DNA of 64,000 nt from Xylanivirga thermophila (GCF_004138105.1 NZ_RXHQ01000007.1:44090-108089); one strand, 5' to 3'. Positions 26,918 to 35,271 are shown, counted from the first letter of the stretch. Made by a program: numbers and translations. Notes: generated by a model not told the origin, from the sequence alone.

Positions 26918-27672
26918 TTTATCCCACCCCCAAGCACACTCATAACGTCTATTATGGAATCAAAAAACTTCTTTTTATCATCCCCTGCATATAATTCATT
27001 GTATATCTCACCATCGCGAATAAATAGTATCTTCTGGCAATAGCTTGCAGCGTATACATCATGGGTTACCATAAGAATGGTTGCCCTATACGATTTATTT
27101 ATAAATGTTAAAAGCTCAAGTAAATCTCTTCCCGATCTTGAATCAAGGCTACCTGTTGGCTCATCTGCCAAAATTAGCTTTGGATTGGTAATTAGGGCAC
27201 GACATGCTGCAGCACGTTGCTGCTCACCTCCTGAGACTTCATAAGGGTATTTATTAAGTATGTTTATGATGCCTAGATCCTTTGTAAGACTCATAAGTCT
27301 ATCCTCTATAACATCAACCTTATACCCAGATAACGTAAGTGGGAGTATGATATTCTCCTTTAGCGTCATTGTCTCAAGTAGATTATAGTCCTGAAATATA
27401 AAGCCTATATTTTTCACCCTGTGTCTGGCAAGCTCGTTTTTATTAAGGTTTGCAATGTCCTTTCCATCCATAATAAATCTACCCGTTGTTGGTTTATCTA
27501 TACTTCCCAGTATATTAAGGAGCGTAGTCTTACCTGACCCGGATGCACCCATCACACCGATAAATTCCCCTTCATTTACTTCAAAGCTTATGCTCTTTAA
27601 TGCCATATACTGCTTTGAGCCCTTCTTATTGCCATATACTTTGCTAATATTCTGTACTTTTAGTATCTGCAT
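26914..27672 (-). CDS. Bacitracin-type ABC transporter ATPase (BceA family)
   Basis: A 252-residue ATPase with Walker [11 protein letters not shown]-loop FQDYNLL, signature SGGEQQRAA, Walker [13 protein letters not shown] and the H-loop His in MVTHD. It belongs to the MacB/LolD/BceA group. GGAGG precedes the ATG at 27672; a 15-codon upstream extension is less likely. It energises the permease encoded immediately downstream. Confidence 0.92.
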   Translation of the reverse strand: MQILKVQNISKVYGNKKGSKQYMALKSISFEVNEGEFIGVMGASGSGKTTLLNILGSIDKPTTGRFIMDGKDIANLNKNELARHRVKNIGFIFQDYNLLETMTLKENIILPLTLSGYKVDVIEDRLMSLTKDLGIINILNKYPYEVSGGEQQRAAACRALITNPKLILADEPTGSLDSRSGRDLLELLTFINKSYRATILMVTHDVYAASYCQKILFIRDGEIYNELYAGDDKKKFFDSIIDVMSVLGGGIK

Positions 27673-27764
27673 TATTTTTACCTCCGTATCCCTCTTTATG
27701 AGATAAGTATATCCCATATACGGATCTAGAGAAATCGAACCAACTTACATTTTATATCCTCAAC

Positions 27765-28793
27765 TTACATTTTTGTCACATGGTGCATGGTCTTGTTTTC
27801 AACGAATGTCAAACTAAACATGGCATACTCACCATATTCAGACTGTACCGTTAGTTCATGGCCTAGCATATCACTTAGCTTTTTTGATAGGTATAATCCA
27901 TATCCTGTAGACTTCATACCATTTCTATTGCCAGATGAAGTATAACCCTTGTTAAATACCTGCCCGATATCCTGCTTTGAAATCCCTTCACCACTATTTT
28001 TAATGGATATTGTAACTCTATTTTCTCTTCTACTCGTGCTAATCACAATAGAGCCTTTCATAGGTGTATATTTTACCGCATTGGATAATATTTCAGATAA
28101 TATATATCCGCTCCATTTTTCATCTGTCAAAACATCGTATACATCTCCCGTAATAGCAAAATTTATCTTGTTATAGCTGAAAAAATTTGAATACCCCTTT
28201 AGAGCACCAGCAATTAATTTTTTCGTACTAATCTTTGCTATCTTATAATCATCATGGAGGGTATTGCTTTTTATCTGATAAAAAACCCTTTGCACCGACT
28301 GCTCTATTGAAAATATTTCCGTATCTATATCCTGATAAAAACTATTTGGAATATCGCCCTCATGATTTTCCAATATAAGCCTTACAGCTGCAATCGGCAC
28401 CTTGACATCGTGCACCCACTTTGTGATAAATTCCAGTTCCTCCGATGATTTAGTATATATATCCGACTTGTATTTTTCATATTGCAGTGCTAAACCATGC
28501 ACAATCTCTGCATATTCCCTATCTATAGGATAGGAGAACTCGTCTAAATCCTGTGAAGAGGTATTTAGGCTACAATATCTTTTAAACTTTTTTATACGGG
28601 AATTGAAGATTCCATAGTCTAAAGCCACAAAGATAATAAATAAAATCCCCCATCCTGCCAAAATATATTTGGCATTTGATTCACCAATGCTGAACCTTTC
28701 ATCCAATTTATAAACTGCAAAAGAAAATATAAAGGCAAGGAGGATAAAAATATATGTTACCCATCTCTCTTTTAAATATTTAATAAAGCTCAT
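27765..28793 (-). CDS. Intramembrane-sensing histidine kinase (BceS family)
   Basis: A 342-residue kinase with two close membrane helices (about 12-32 and 42-62) and almost no extracellular loop, the hallmark of BceS kinases that depend on their transporter for sensing. The phosphorylated His lies in WVHDVKVPIAA; ATP-binding motifs follow (SEILSNAVKYTP, GEGISKQDIGQVF, GYGLYLSKKL). It overlaps the regulator gene by four bases. It should phosphorylate the adjacent OmpR-type regulator when the permease detects an antibiotic. Confidence 0.9.
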   Translation of the reverse strand: MSFIKYLKERWVTYIFILLAFIFSFAVYKLDERFSIGESNAKYILAGWGILFIIFVALDYGIFNSRIKKFKRYCSLNTSSQDLDEFSYPIDREYAEIVHGLALQYEKYKSDIYTKSSEELEFITKWVHDVKVPIAAVRLILENHEGDIPNSFYQDIDTEIFSIEQSVQRVFYQIKSNTLHDDYKIAKISTKKLIAGALKGYSNFFSYNKINFAITGDVYDVLTDEKWSGYILSEILSNAVKYTPMKGSIVISTSRRENRVTISIKNSGEGISKQDIGQVFNKGYTSSGNRNGMKSTGYGLYLSKKLSDMLGHELTVQSEYGEYAMFSLTFVENKTMHHVTKM

Positions 28794-29473
28794 ATCAGCC
28801 TATATCCCTCTCCCTTAATTGTTTTGATATACCCTTCAAGCCCTATCGTATCCAGCTTTTTGCGCAAGCGATTTACATTGACTGTAAGGGTATTATCGTC
28901 TACAAAGCTCTCGTCATCCCATAATGCCCTCATAAGGCGGGAGCGCGTGACAACCTTGCCATGATTTCTAATAAGCATAGATAATATCTTACACTCATTA
29001 GGGGTCAGCTCTATTTCATTTTCATTATAGAAAACCTGCAAACGCTCTAAATTTAGTATCATATCCCTATATTGCAATACATTCAATGTCTGGTCACTGT
29101 ATGAATATGCCCTACGTAAAACAGCTTGTACTTTCGCAATAAGTAGATCCATAGAAAATGGTTTTTCTACGTAATCATCCCCACCCTGTGATATTGCACG
29201 TATTTTATCACCATCAGTATCTCTAGATGATATGAAGATGATGGGGATATTGGAAATTTGCCTAATCTTTGCACACCAATAAAATCCATCATAATATGGC
29301 AGATTAATATCCATTAGTACTAGATGGGGCTTAAAAGAAGTATAGTTTGAGATTACATCATTAAAATCCGGGATTATGGAAACCTCATATCCCCATTTAT
29401 TTAGTTTCTCCTCCATTATTGAGGATATTGTATCGTCATCCTCCACAATTAATATCTTGTAAATATCTATCAT
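28790..29473 (-). CDS. OmpR-family response regulator (BceR type)
   Basis: A 227-residue regulator: receiver domain 1-120 (EDDD, phospho-Asp in LVLMDINLPYYDG, VEKPF) and winged-helix DNA-binding domain 130-227 (ELTPNECKILSMLI, SRLMRALWDDESFVDDNTLTVNVNRLRKKL). It should activate the bceAB genes downstream. The four genes form one block; the hairpin at 29496-29538 lies in its upstream region. Confidence 0.9.
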   Translation of the reverse strand: MIDIYKILIVEDDDTISSIMEEKLNKWGYEVSIIPDFNDVISNYTSFKPHLVLMDINLPYYDGFYWCAKIRQISNIPIIFISSRDTDGDKIRAISQGGDDYVEKPFSMDLLIAKVQAVLRRAYSYSDQTLNVLQYRDMILNLERLQVFYNENEIELTPNECKILSMLIRNHGKVVTRSRLMRALWDDESFVDDNTLTVNVNRLRKKLDTIGLEGYIKTIKGEGYRLI

Positions 29474-29495
29474 CCCCTAATTACTACTATTTGAA

Positions 29496-29538
29496 ATTGA
29501 GCCATCTTAATATGTAGTACATACTAAGATGGCTCAAT
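29496..29538 (-). promoter_or_regulatory. 14-bp inverted repeat upstream of the Bce operon
   Basis: Arms ATTGAGCCATCTTA (29496-29509) and its complement (29525-29538) enclose 15 bases. On the minus strand a TATAAT-like sequence (TTATAATATT) lies just upstream, so the repeat would be at the start of the transcript. It could be a terminator for the truncated chemoreceptor copy or an operator or leader hairpin of the Bce operon; no U tract follows. Confidence 0.5.
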
Positions 29539-29574
29539 CAATATTATAACATAAACATCTGGAGATGGTGATTT

Positions 29575-30672
29575 TTAATACTTAAATTTAGCAATATTTA
29601 ATTGCATATCATCTGCCAAATGTGCAAGGGCTTCACTTGCACTTGCAATACCTTCTATTGAAGATGTTTGTTCCTCAACAGATGCAGAGGCCTCCTCCGT
29701 TCCTGCTGCATTCTCCTCGGATATTGCAGATAGGTCCTGTATAACACCTATTATCTCATCCTTCTTTATCTGCATCTCATAGCTCGATTTATTTATATTT
29801 GATATAATCCCGTGCATATCTTCAATGGCAGAGGCAATGCCCTTAAATTTATCATCTGTAATATACACACTCTCTGATTGAAACTTCACTACCTGTCTGA
29901 CTGTCTTCATGGTATCAACAGAATACGCCGTTTTATCCGTAAGATCCTTGATTATCCCGGCAATCTCTTCTGTAAATTTATTTGCCTGCTCTGCTAAATT
30001 CTTTATCTCTCCCGCCACAACAGCAAATCCTTCTCCCGCCTCGCCTGCTCTAGCTGCCTCTATACTGGCATTGAGGGATAACAAATTGATCTGCTTTGAT
30101 ATATTTTTTATCATCTCACTGGCATCCTGTATCTTTGTAGCGCTCTCATTGGTATTTAAAATAATTTCATGTATCTCTTTAGCAGAACTATCAATATCCT
30201 TAGTCTTCTCCACAAGGTCCTCTACGCTTTCAATGCCTTCATCTTTTAATGTATCTATTTTTCCAGTAGCTTTATTGAGTTCATCTAAATCCCCTTGATT
30301 TTGTGCTATTTTCTTACCTAATTCTTCAATATGTAAAACACCCTGTTCCATATCCTTAGCCTGATCACCTGCACCACCTGCTATCTCCTCTATTACCTTT
30401 GCAATCTCCTCTGCCGCCATGGATGACTGCTCGGTAGTAGCTGTTAACTTCTCAGAGGAAGATAATACCTGCTGTGATGATTCAGATATATTTTTGATCA
30501 AGGTGATTAGGTTTTTCTGCATAGTTCTTAGTGAATTGGCAATAGTACCTATCTCATCTTTTCTCTTTAAACTCTTCTCCAATTGGCTGTCTTTATTAAT
30601 ACGCAAATCATAATTAGATAATCTCTCAATATCTTTCGATAAGCTTATTATTGGTCTTGAAATAGAAAAGGA
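29575..30672 (-). pseudogene. Truncated chemoreceptor copy (HAMP and signalling domain only)
   Basis: The last 343 codons match the C-terminal half of the chemoreceptor at 16567-18570, including the [20 protein letters not shown] tip. The signalling part differs by only about a dozen bases over 950, while the HAMP part is more diverged (RLSNYDLRINKDSQLEKS against [18 protein letters not shown]). Coding homology begins at about 30672 in the end of TM2 and stops abruptly in the terminator of the upstream gene. No ribosome site or promoter is seen; the only early start would be TTG at 30606. It is most likely a remnant of a second receptor. A soluble signalling fragment cannot be excluded. Confidence 0.8.
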
Positions 30673-30706
30673 CAGGCATATTGAAAATTTATCAATACAC
30701 CTGCCC
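30670..30706 (-). terminator. Terminator of the diaminopentanoate dehydrogenase-like gene
   Basis: On the minus strand an imperfect 15-bp stem (30706-30692 with 30684-30670) is followed by CTTTTCTATTT. It lies 29 bases after the stop codon. The truncated chemoreceptor begins inside its distal arm. Confidence 0.7.
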
Positions 30707-30734
30707 CAATGTTATAACTTTTTTTGATCTATTA

Positions 30735-31772
30735 TTAGTATTTAAGGTACATCTGCATAGGATATGATAGGTATTCAACGTTATCCATTTTCTCTACAGT
30801 ATAATATCCTGCAGGCGTCTCAAGCACCAAAGGAATGCGATTCACAATGGTAGCACAAGTATGTTCAACAGTTGCAGGTTTTTTTACAAAGAATGTCGTA
30901 TCCGGTTCTCCTATGATCTTCCAGTCGCACATATCCCCATCATCAGGTCCATATACCTTACCTATACATTGTGTCTCGATAATGGGTCCCTGGAAAGTTT
31001 CAGTGGTTACAACAGCACTCATACCAATGCAGTTGCCCTTAGGAATAGTCTCACCAAGGGTCTTTGAATATAAATCAGTATCATAGAAATATGGAACACA
31101 TTTTTGAGTTTGTGATTTTATTGTCCAACCCATCTTAGAGCATAATGCTTCGTTTGAATTCCATACATAAGCAGGCTCTAAGGTTTCAGGATGTGCAATC
31201 TGCTCTTCAAACTCCTCCGGTGTAAGTCCGACACCATGGGCCTTTGCCAGTGCAAGGCCATAATCCTCAACATTATAGCTCACTGCACCCTCTATTTTAT
31301 CAATACGATGAACCCCTCCGGCTACGCAGCTTATCATATTCACCCAGTAGATATCCTGCATGCCAGATCCAGCAATGGTACAACCATTCTCCTTGGCCAT
31401 CTTATCAAGCCTGTTTGTAATAGCAGAGGCAGTTGTCCATGGATATATGGCTTCCTCACAGGTAGTTATAACATTTATTCCACGGCTTATAAGCTTCTCA
31501 AAATGTGGCATTACATCTTCCATAAAGCTAAATAGGGTAACAACAGCAATATCCGCATCACATTCATCTAGCACAGCGTCAGCATCACTTCTAATCGGGA
31601 CACCCAGCTTAACACCTAGTTCTGCCCAATCACCAACATCCATTCCGACAATTTCAGGATTGATATCAATTGCTCCAACAATCTCTGCACCCTTCTCATA
31701 CAGATAGCGAAGAGTATACTTAGACATCTTCCCACAGCCATACTGAACAACACGAATCTTCTCTTTAAACAT
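30735..31772 (-). CDS. NAD(P)-dependent dehydrogenase of the DapB / 2,4-diaminopentanoate dehydrogenase family
   Basis: A 345-residue oxidoreductase with an N-terminal Rossmann fold ([18 protein letters not shown], then [15 protein letters not shown]) like dihydrodipicolinate reductase, and the DAPDH-type C-terminal domain ([45 protein letters not shown]). Characterised members oxidise 2,4-diaminopentanoate in clostridial ornithine fermentation. Other genes of that pathway are not adjacent, so the substrate is uncertain. The ATG at 31772 has GAAGGGG upstream; the ATG nine codons earlier does not. It is controlled from a MerR-type promoter at 31836-31866. Confidence 0.75.
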   Translation of the reverse strand: MFKEKIRVVQYGCGKMSKYTLRYLYEKGAEIVGAIDINPEIVGMDVGDWAELGVKLGVPIRSDADAVLDECDADIAVVTLFSFMEDVMPHFEKLISRGINVITTCEEAIYPWTTASAITNRLDKMAKENGCTIAGSGMQDIYWVNMISCVAGGVHRIDKIEGAVSYNVEDYGLALAKAHGVGLTPEEFEEQIAHPETLEPAYVWNSNEALCSKMGWTIKSQTQKCVPYFYDTDLYSKTLGETIPKGNCIGMSAVVTTETFQGPIIETQCIGKVYGPDDGDMCDWKIIGEPDTTFFVKKPATVEHTCATIVNRIPLVLETPAGYYTVEKMDNVEYLSYPMQMYLKY

Positions 31773-31835
31773 AGTTGCATCCCCTTCTTTATTATTCATC
31801 GGCTAAATATTTCAATATATACCGACGTTAATTAT

Positions 31836-31866
31836 AGTATAAACCTTATAGTCGGAATAATGTCAA
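31836..31866 (-). promoter_or_regulatory. MerR-type promoter with 19-bp spacer
   Basis: On the minus strand TTGACA (31866-31861) and TATACT (31841-31836) are separated by 19 bases rather than 17, and the spacer holds the dyad TATAAGGTTTATA. This is the classic arrangement of MerR-family activated promoters. The gene directly upstream (31877-32713) encodes a MerR regulator and the promoter points into the dehydrogenase gene. Confidence 0.8.
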
Positions 31867-31876
31867 CGATTGATTG

Positions 31877-32713
31877 TTATAAATTTAACTCTATTGGTAT
31901 TTGTAACCTTAGGAACATACCACGCTCGTCCTCTTCTAAAAAGGGTAATTCAGCCAAAACCTCGCATATATAGTCACCAGAGATAATATAGCCCTTATCC
32001 GATACCTCATCTAAAAGACGATTTATATACTCCTTTTCCTTTTCAAATTCATCACAATATATACAAAGATATGTGTTAGCTGGAATAGATATGGTCAGAT
32101 CATTTGGAACATAATCATTATCTACAAATACAAATACTTCACTTGAATAAAAATAGCGTTTTTCTAAATTTTCTTGTCGTAAAATAGTACCTGCATTACA
32201 AAAATAGATCTGAGGTATTTTATCATAGATCATATTTTTCTTTAATTTTCTTAGTAACATCTCATAAAAGTCAATCCCATGGTCATAAAAATTCATCCCT
32301 GAGTCAATGCAGTACATCTGCCGCTTTTCAATATACTCAATGGTGATTGTACCATCAGGCGGAGATCCTTCATACCGCTCATAGCTCTTTAAAGTGCGCT
32401 CAACTGCCCTTTTTTGATATTCCAGTTCACGAATTTGTGCATCAATTTCCATTATATTTTGTTTGAGCATATCTTTTACAGACTGGGATTCATTGCAATC
32501 CAATTGCTTTTTTATATCCTTAAGCGTCATCCCTGTAGATTTCATGTATTGAATCATATCCAATCTGGCACTTTGCTTGATACTATAGTAGCGATATCCC
32601 GTATTTTCATCAACAATGTCAGGCTCTAAAAGCTTTATCTTATCATAGTATCTCAAAGTTTGTTTAGATACATGATTGAGCTTTGCCATCTGCCCAATTG
32701 ATAGTTTATCCAT
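31877..32713 (-). CDS. MerR family transcriptional regulator with effector-binding domain
   Basis: A 278-residue protein. Residues 1-70 form the MerR winged helix (LSIGQMAKLNHVSKQTLRYYDKIKLLEP, GYRYYS), a coiled coil follows to about 115, and the C-terminal 160 residues look like a GyrI/BmrR-type ligand-binding domain. It probably activates the dehydrogenase gene from the 19-bp-spacer promoter that lies a few bases after its stop codon. GGGGG precedes the ATG. The ligand is unknown. Confidence 0.88.
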   Translation of the reverse strand: MDKLSIGQMAKLNHVSKQTLRYYDKIKLLEPDIVDENTGYRYYSIKQSARLDMIQYMKSTGMTLKDIKKQLDCNESQSVKDMLKQNIMEIDAQIRELEYQKRAVERTLKSYERYEGSPPDGTITIEYIEKRQMYCIDSGMNFYDHGIDFYEMLLRKLKKNMIYDKIPQIYFCNAGTILRQENLEKRYFYSSEVFVFVDNDYVPNDLTISIPANTYLCIYCDEFEKEKEYINRLLDEVSDKGYIISGDYICEVLAELPFLEEDERGMFLRLQIPIELNL

Positions 32714-32861
32714 CCATATGACCCCCTGTGATTGCTTATGAAATATGATGATATCACAAGATAATATTTGACATAATTATACTTTCAACATATAAATCCA
32801 AAATCCTCTTGTTAGACCTTTATTTACGATAAAACTTGTCTGATCTATACAAAAAAGTATC

Positions 32862-32897
32862 AAAAAAGAGCCAGAGAAAAGATTCTCTAGCTCTTTT
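32862..32897 (-). terminator. Terminator of the flagellin transcript
   Basis: On the minus strand AAAAGAG-C-TAGAGAA pairs with TTCTCTGGCTCTTTT (one mismatch), followed by six T. It lies 14 bases after the stop codon of the last flagellin exon, which indicates that the transcript includes both introns and exon 3. Confidence 0.85.
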
Positions 32898-32910
32898 ATA
32901 GTTAGTATAA

Positions 32911-32955
32911 TTATCTGAGTAATTGTAGTACACTCTGAGGTGCTTGGTTTGCCTG
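32911..32955 (-). CDS. Flagellin exon 3 (alternative C-terminus, used when intron 2 is spliced)
   Basis: Fifteen codons reading QANQAPQSVLQLLR and TAA, the classic flagellin C-terminus. They follow directly on the terminal G of intron 2 (32956). Joined to exon 2 after the codon GCT at 33348-33350 they continue the reading frame as AMLAQANQAPQSVLQLLR. They cannot be translated without splicing since no start lies nearby. Confidence 0.75.
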   Translation of the reverse strand, partial: QANQAPQSVLQLLR

Positions 32956-33347
32956 CGGACCTTCAAATAGCTTTCACTATCTGCCAGACTATATCTTCAA
33001 CCAAACCTACTATTTGGTTGTCGGGTACTTCGAGGGCACCTCCCGCCCCTACGCTTCTCATAGTCATAGCACTTATTTTAATTGCCTTAGACCGTACAAG
33101 CTAGTCGTTGAACCTTCTCCATCTTTTCAGAACAGGAGCTAGGCTGCTGATTATCCATTGTTTCATCCTTTTTCTTTTTGACCCTTCACGTTTACCGTTT
33201 CCAATTCCGTTGTAGGGAAAAAGGCTTTAGGAAGTTCCAGCAATTCACCCGATTTGCAATTAGAGATTGCTCTCTAATGGACCCGTAAACTCATTCCTCA
33301 TATTATCTTAATAATTGTAGTACTCCCTGAGGAAGTGAATTTGCTTG
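32956..33347 (-). ncRNA. Group I intron 2 in the flagellin gene
   Basis: A 392-base intron. Conserved core elements on the minus strand are P (AATTGCTGGAAC, 33245-33232), Q (AATCAGCAGCCTAGC, 33152-33135), R (GGTTCAACGACTAGC, 33114-33100) and S (AAGATATAGTC, 32997-32987). P4 is TGCTG with CAGCA and P7 is GACTA with TAGTC. The proposed 5' splice site follows GGCT (33348), pairing with GGTC in the internal guide at G-U; the P1 extension pairs TTCCTCA with TGAGGAA and AAATTCA with TGAGTTT. The intron ends in G at 32956. No homing endonuclease frame is present. The first 45 bases encode a second flagellin C-terminus and stop. Confidence 0.8.
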
Positions 33348-33416
33348 AGCCAGCATTGCAGTAGCTGCCTGCTGCAAGATATTGTTCTTGGTGAACTCCA
33401 TCATCTCTTTGGCCAT
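33303..33416 (-). CDS. Flagellin exon 2 with an own stop codon (C-terminal D0 region)
   Basis: Thirty-seven codons ([12 protein letters not shown]...[10 protein letters not shown]) and TAA. They encode the conserved C-terminal flagellin helix needed for polymerisation and start directly after the terminal G of intron 1 (33417). If intron 2 is retained, translation ends at 33303 with [14 protein letters not shown]. If intron 2 is removed, only 33348-33416 is used and exon 3 supplies the end. Both forms have 400 residues in total. Confidence 0.85.
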   Translation of the reverse strand: MAKEMMEFTKNNILQQAATAMLAQANSLPQGVLQLLR

Positions 33417-33760
33417 CGTCGCCACAACAAGTTTCCCTGTTGACCAGACTATATCTTCACCCTCAATGTTATTTGAGGAGTCGGGTACTTCGAACACATT
33501 TTAGTGCCCTACGGACTTCATCACCATAGCTTTGCCTTAGGTGGTATGCCCTAGTCGTTGAACCCTCCCCAACCTTTCGATACAGGGGCTCGGCTGCTGA
33601 TTGCCCAATCCCTTTATTTTTCAAACCCTCACGTCTGCCGTTTCCAGCTCCGCTGTGGTATAAAAGGCTATAAGGGTTTTCCAGCAATTCACCCGATGAT
33701 ACTCCTAACCGTTACCAGTTAGGACGACTGTGCCTGCACTGCTTATGCAGCTTCGGCATA
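33417..33760 (-). ncRNA. Group I intron 1 in the flagellin gene
   Basis: A 344-base intron between GTTGAT (exon 1, last base 33761) and ATGGCC (exon 2, first base 33416). Core elements on the minus strand: P (AATTGCTGGAAAACCC, 33689-33674), Q (AATCAGCAGCCGAGCCCC, 33602-33585), R (GTTCAACGACTAGGGC, 33563-33548) and S (AAGATATAGTC, 33457-33447). P4 is TGCTG/CAGCA and P7 is GACTA/TAGTC. P1 forms from TGAT plus intron TATGCC with GGCACAGTCG, giving the required U-G pair at the splice site. The last intron base is G. Splicing rebuilds RDVD-MAKEMM, the universal flagellin sequence. No endonuclease frame is present. Confidence 0.9.
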
Positions 33761-34849
33761 ATCAACGTCTCTTATACGGCTCTCTGCAGCCTGTAGGTTC
33801 TCTGCAGATGTATCAAGGTTCTTGATAGAATGCTCTAATCTATTCTGCATAGCACCAAGCTTGGAACGCTCTGCTGATACTTGTTCTATTGCTTTGTTTA
33901 TAGTAGTTATTGATGTATCTGCTTTAGTTTGACTAGATACATCAATACCTACTTTTTTACTAGCATCTTCATCTATGACTGTCACATTAACAGTAGTAGC
34001 ATCTGGTTTAGATGTTAACGCATCTGTTCCTAAAGTTGCTCCATCTTTAACTGCAACACTAATTCCAGCTTCGCTTGCTACTGTATCTAACGCTGCCTTT
34101 ATATCCGCTTCAGTTGCTTCTATAGCCCCATCTTTACTGCTAGCAGTATCATAGGCAGCTTGTTTTAATTTAATAATTATTTTGTTATTCTCTTCATCGA
34201 AATCTGCAGTTGTGTCAGTAACAGCTTCATGTCCATCGCCTGTTTTTAAAGCTGCGAATTCAATACTTAATGTTTCACCAGTTTTACTTGTAACTTCTAT
34301 ATTAGTAGCACCTTGAACCTCGGTCGCTTTATATGCTACACCTTGAACATTCAATGCTTTAGCACTCATATCATTAATTGCTAAATCAACGTTTTGTCCA
34401 CTATTTGCACCTATATGGAATTTCGCACTAAACTCTCCAGTCAATAAATCCTGAGTATTGAATTGAGTTGTTTCGGAAATTCTTGTAATTTCTGCTGCCA
34501 ATTGATCTATTTCTTTTTGAATTTCGCCTCTATCAACTTCTACGTTTGTATCATTTGCTGATTGAACAGCTAATTCCCTCATCCTCTGAAGGATTGCATG
34601 GGTCTCTGTTAAGGCACCCTCTGCAGTCTGGATAAGTGATATACCATCCTGAGCATTTTTAGAAGCCATGTTAAGACCTCTGATCTGGCCTCTCATCTTC
34701 TCGGAGATTGCAAGACCTGCTGCGTCATCTCCCGCCCTATTGATCCTAAGACCTGAGGATAGCTTCTCTAAAGTCTTAGCAGAAGCATTGTTTGTAACAC
34801 CGAGTTGTCTGTGGGCATTTATTGCCATCATATTGTTGTTAATTCTCAT
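33761..34849 (-). CDS. Flagellin, exon 1 (gene split by two group I introns)
   Basis: The first 363 codons of the flagellar filament protein. The N-terminal D0/D1 region is canonical (MRINNNMMAINAHRQLG, SSGLRINRAGDDAAGLAISE, GISLIQTAEGAL), the middle 150-290 is a variable surface domain, and the end returns to conserved helix (SKLGAMQNRLEHSIKNL, AESRIRDVD). Without splicing, translation stops five codons into intron 1 (YAEAA) and the protein lacks the C-terminal helix needed for assembly. With splicing the total is 400 residues. A SigD promoter (34966-34993), a CsrA-type hairpin (34877-34894) and AAGGAGGA before the ATG control it. csrA and fliW lie directly upstream. Confidence 0.93.
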
Positions 34850-34856
34850 TTGTTAT

Positions 34857-34894
34857 TCCTCCTTGAGTTTGTTTTTACCGGCGTCCTTGCCGAT
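34857..34894 (-). promoter_or_regulatory. Putative CsrA-binding sites in the flagellin leader
   Basis: The minus-strand leader contains a hairpin (34877-34894) with a six-base stem and the loop AAGGAC, exposing the ANGGA motif preferred by CsrA. A second GGA motif is in the ribosome site AAGGAGGA (34857-34864). Two such sites, one upstream hairpin and one over the ribosome site, match the known arrangement on Bacillus hag mRNA. csrA and fliW are the next two genes upstream. Confidence 0.7.
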
Positions 34895-34965
34895 ATATTT
34901 TATTATGAAGCCCTATACCGCTCGGCCGTAGCAGTATATCAGCCTCATTTTGTTACTCACTATAT

Positions 34966-34993
34966 ATATCGTATGGAGGATATAAAAACTTTA
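34966..34993 (-). promoter_or_regulatory. SigD promoter for flagellin
   Basis: On the minus strand CCCTAAA (TAAA at 34990-34993), a 16-base spacer and TACGATAT (34966-34973). It matches flagellar sigma sites with two differences in the -10 element and lies about 115 bases before the flagellin ATG. Confidence 0.75.
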
Positions 34994-35034
34994 GGGTTTT
35001 TTAGCAATTTTTTTGCTTTTTTCATAAATTTAAT

Positions 35035-35268
35035 TTAGTTTTGTTCTTTAAGCGCCTTTGCAATATCAGATAGGGATATGGATTTTGTATTAACCGCCTC
35101 TTTATTTACCTGCCTTACCTCATCTACAAGCTCCCGCCTTACAATCGCCATCTCCCCTGGCGCATCTATACCTACCTTGACCTTATCCCCTTCCACGCCT
35201 ACTATGGCAATCCTTATATCTTTGCCGATTAATATCTCTTCACCCTTTTTTCGCGTCAAAACTAACAT
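35035..35268 (-). CDS. csrA: Translational regulator CsrA
   Basis: A 77-residue RNA-binding protein with the family sequence MLVLTRKKGEEILIGKDIRI and GVEGDKVKVGIDAP...RREL. In Firmicutes CsrA represses flagellin translation by binding its leader and is itself held by FliW. The fliW gene ends three bases upstream and flagellin follows directly downstream, with CsrA-like sites in its leader, so the local feedback circuit is complete here. AAGGGGG precedes the ATG. Confidence 0.96.
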   Translation of the reverse strand: MLVLTRKKGEEILIGKDIRIAIVGVEGDKVKVGIDAPGEMAIVRRELVDEVRQVNKEAVNTKSISLSDIAKALKEQN

Positions 35269-35271
35269 AAT

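Noticed and set aside
30606..30714. Whether the truncated chemoreceptor might have a new functional start.
   Set aside because: Only a TTG without ribosome site is available and no promoter is seen, so it is listed as a pseudogene rather than a gene.
33303..33497. A 64-codon frame that could be read as a separate small flagellin-like protein.
   Set aside because: Its first 27 codons are intron 1 sequence; only the part from 33416 on is coding, as flagellin exon 2.
33469..33687. A 72-codon open frame on the minus strand between the flagellin exons.
   Set aside because: It lies wholly inside group I intron 1 and overlaps its conserved Q and R elements; no ribosome site and no resemblance to a homing endonuclease.
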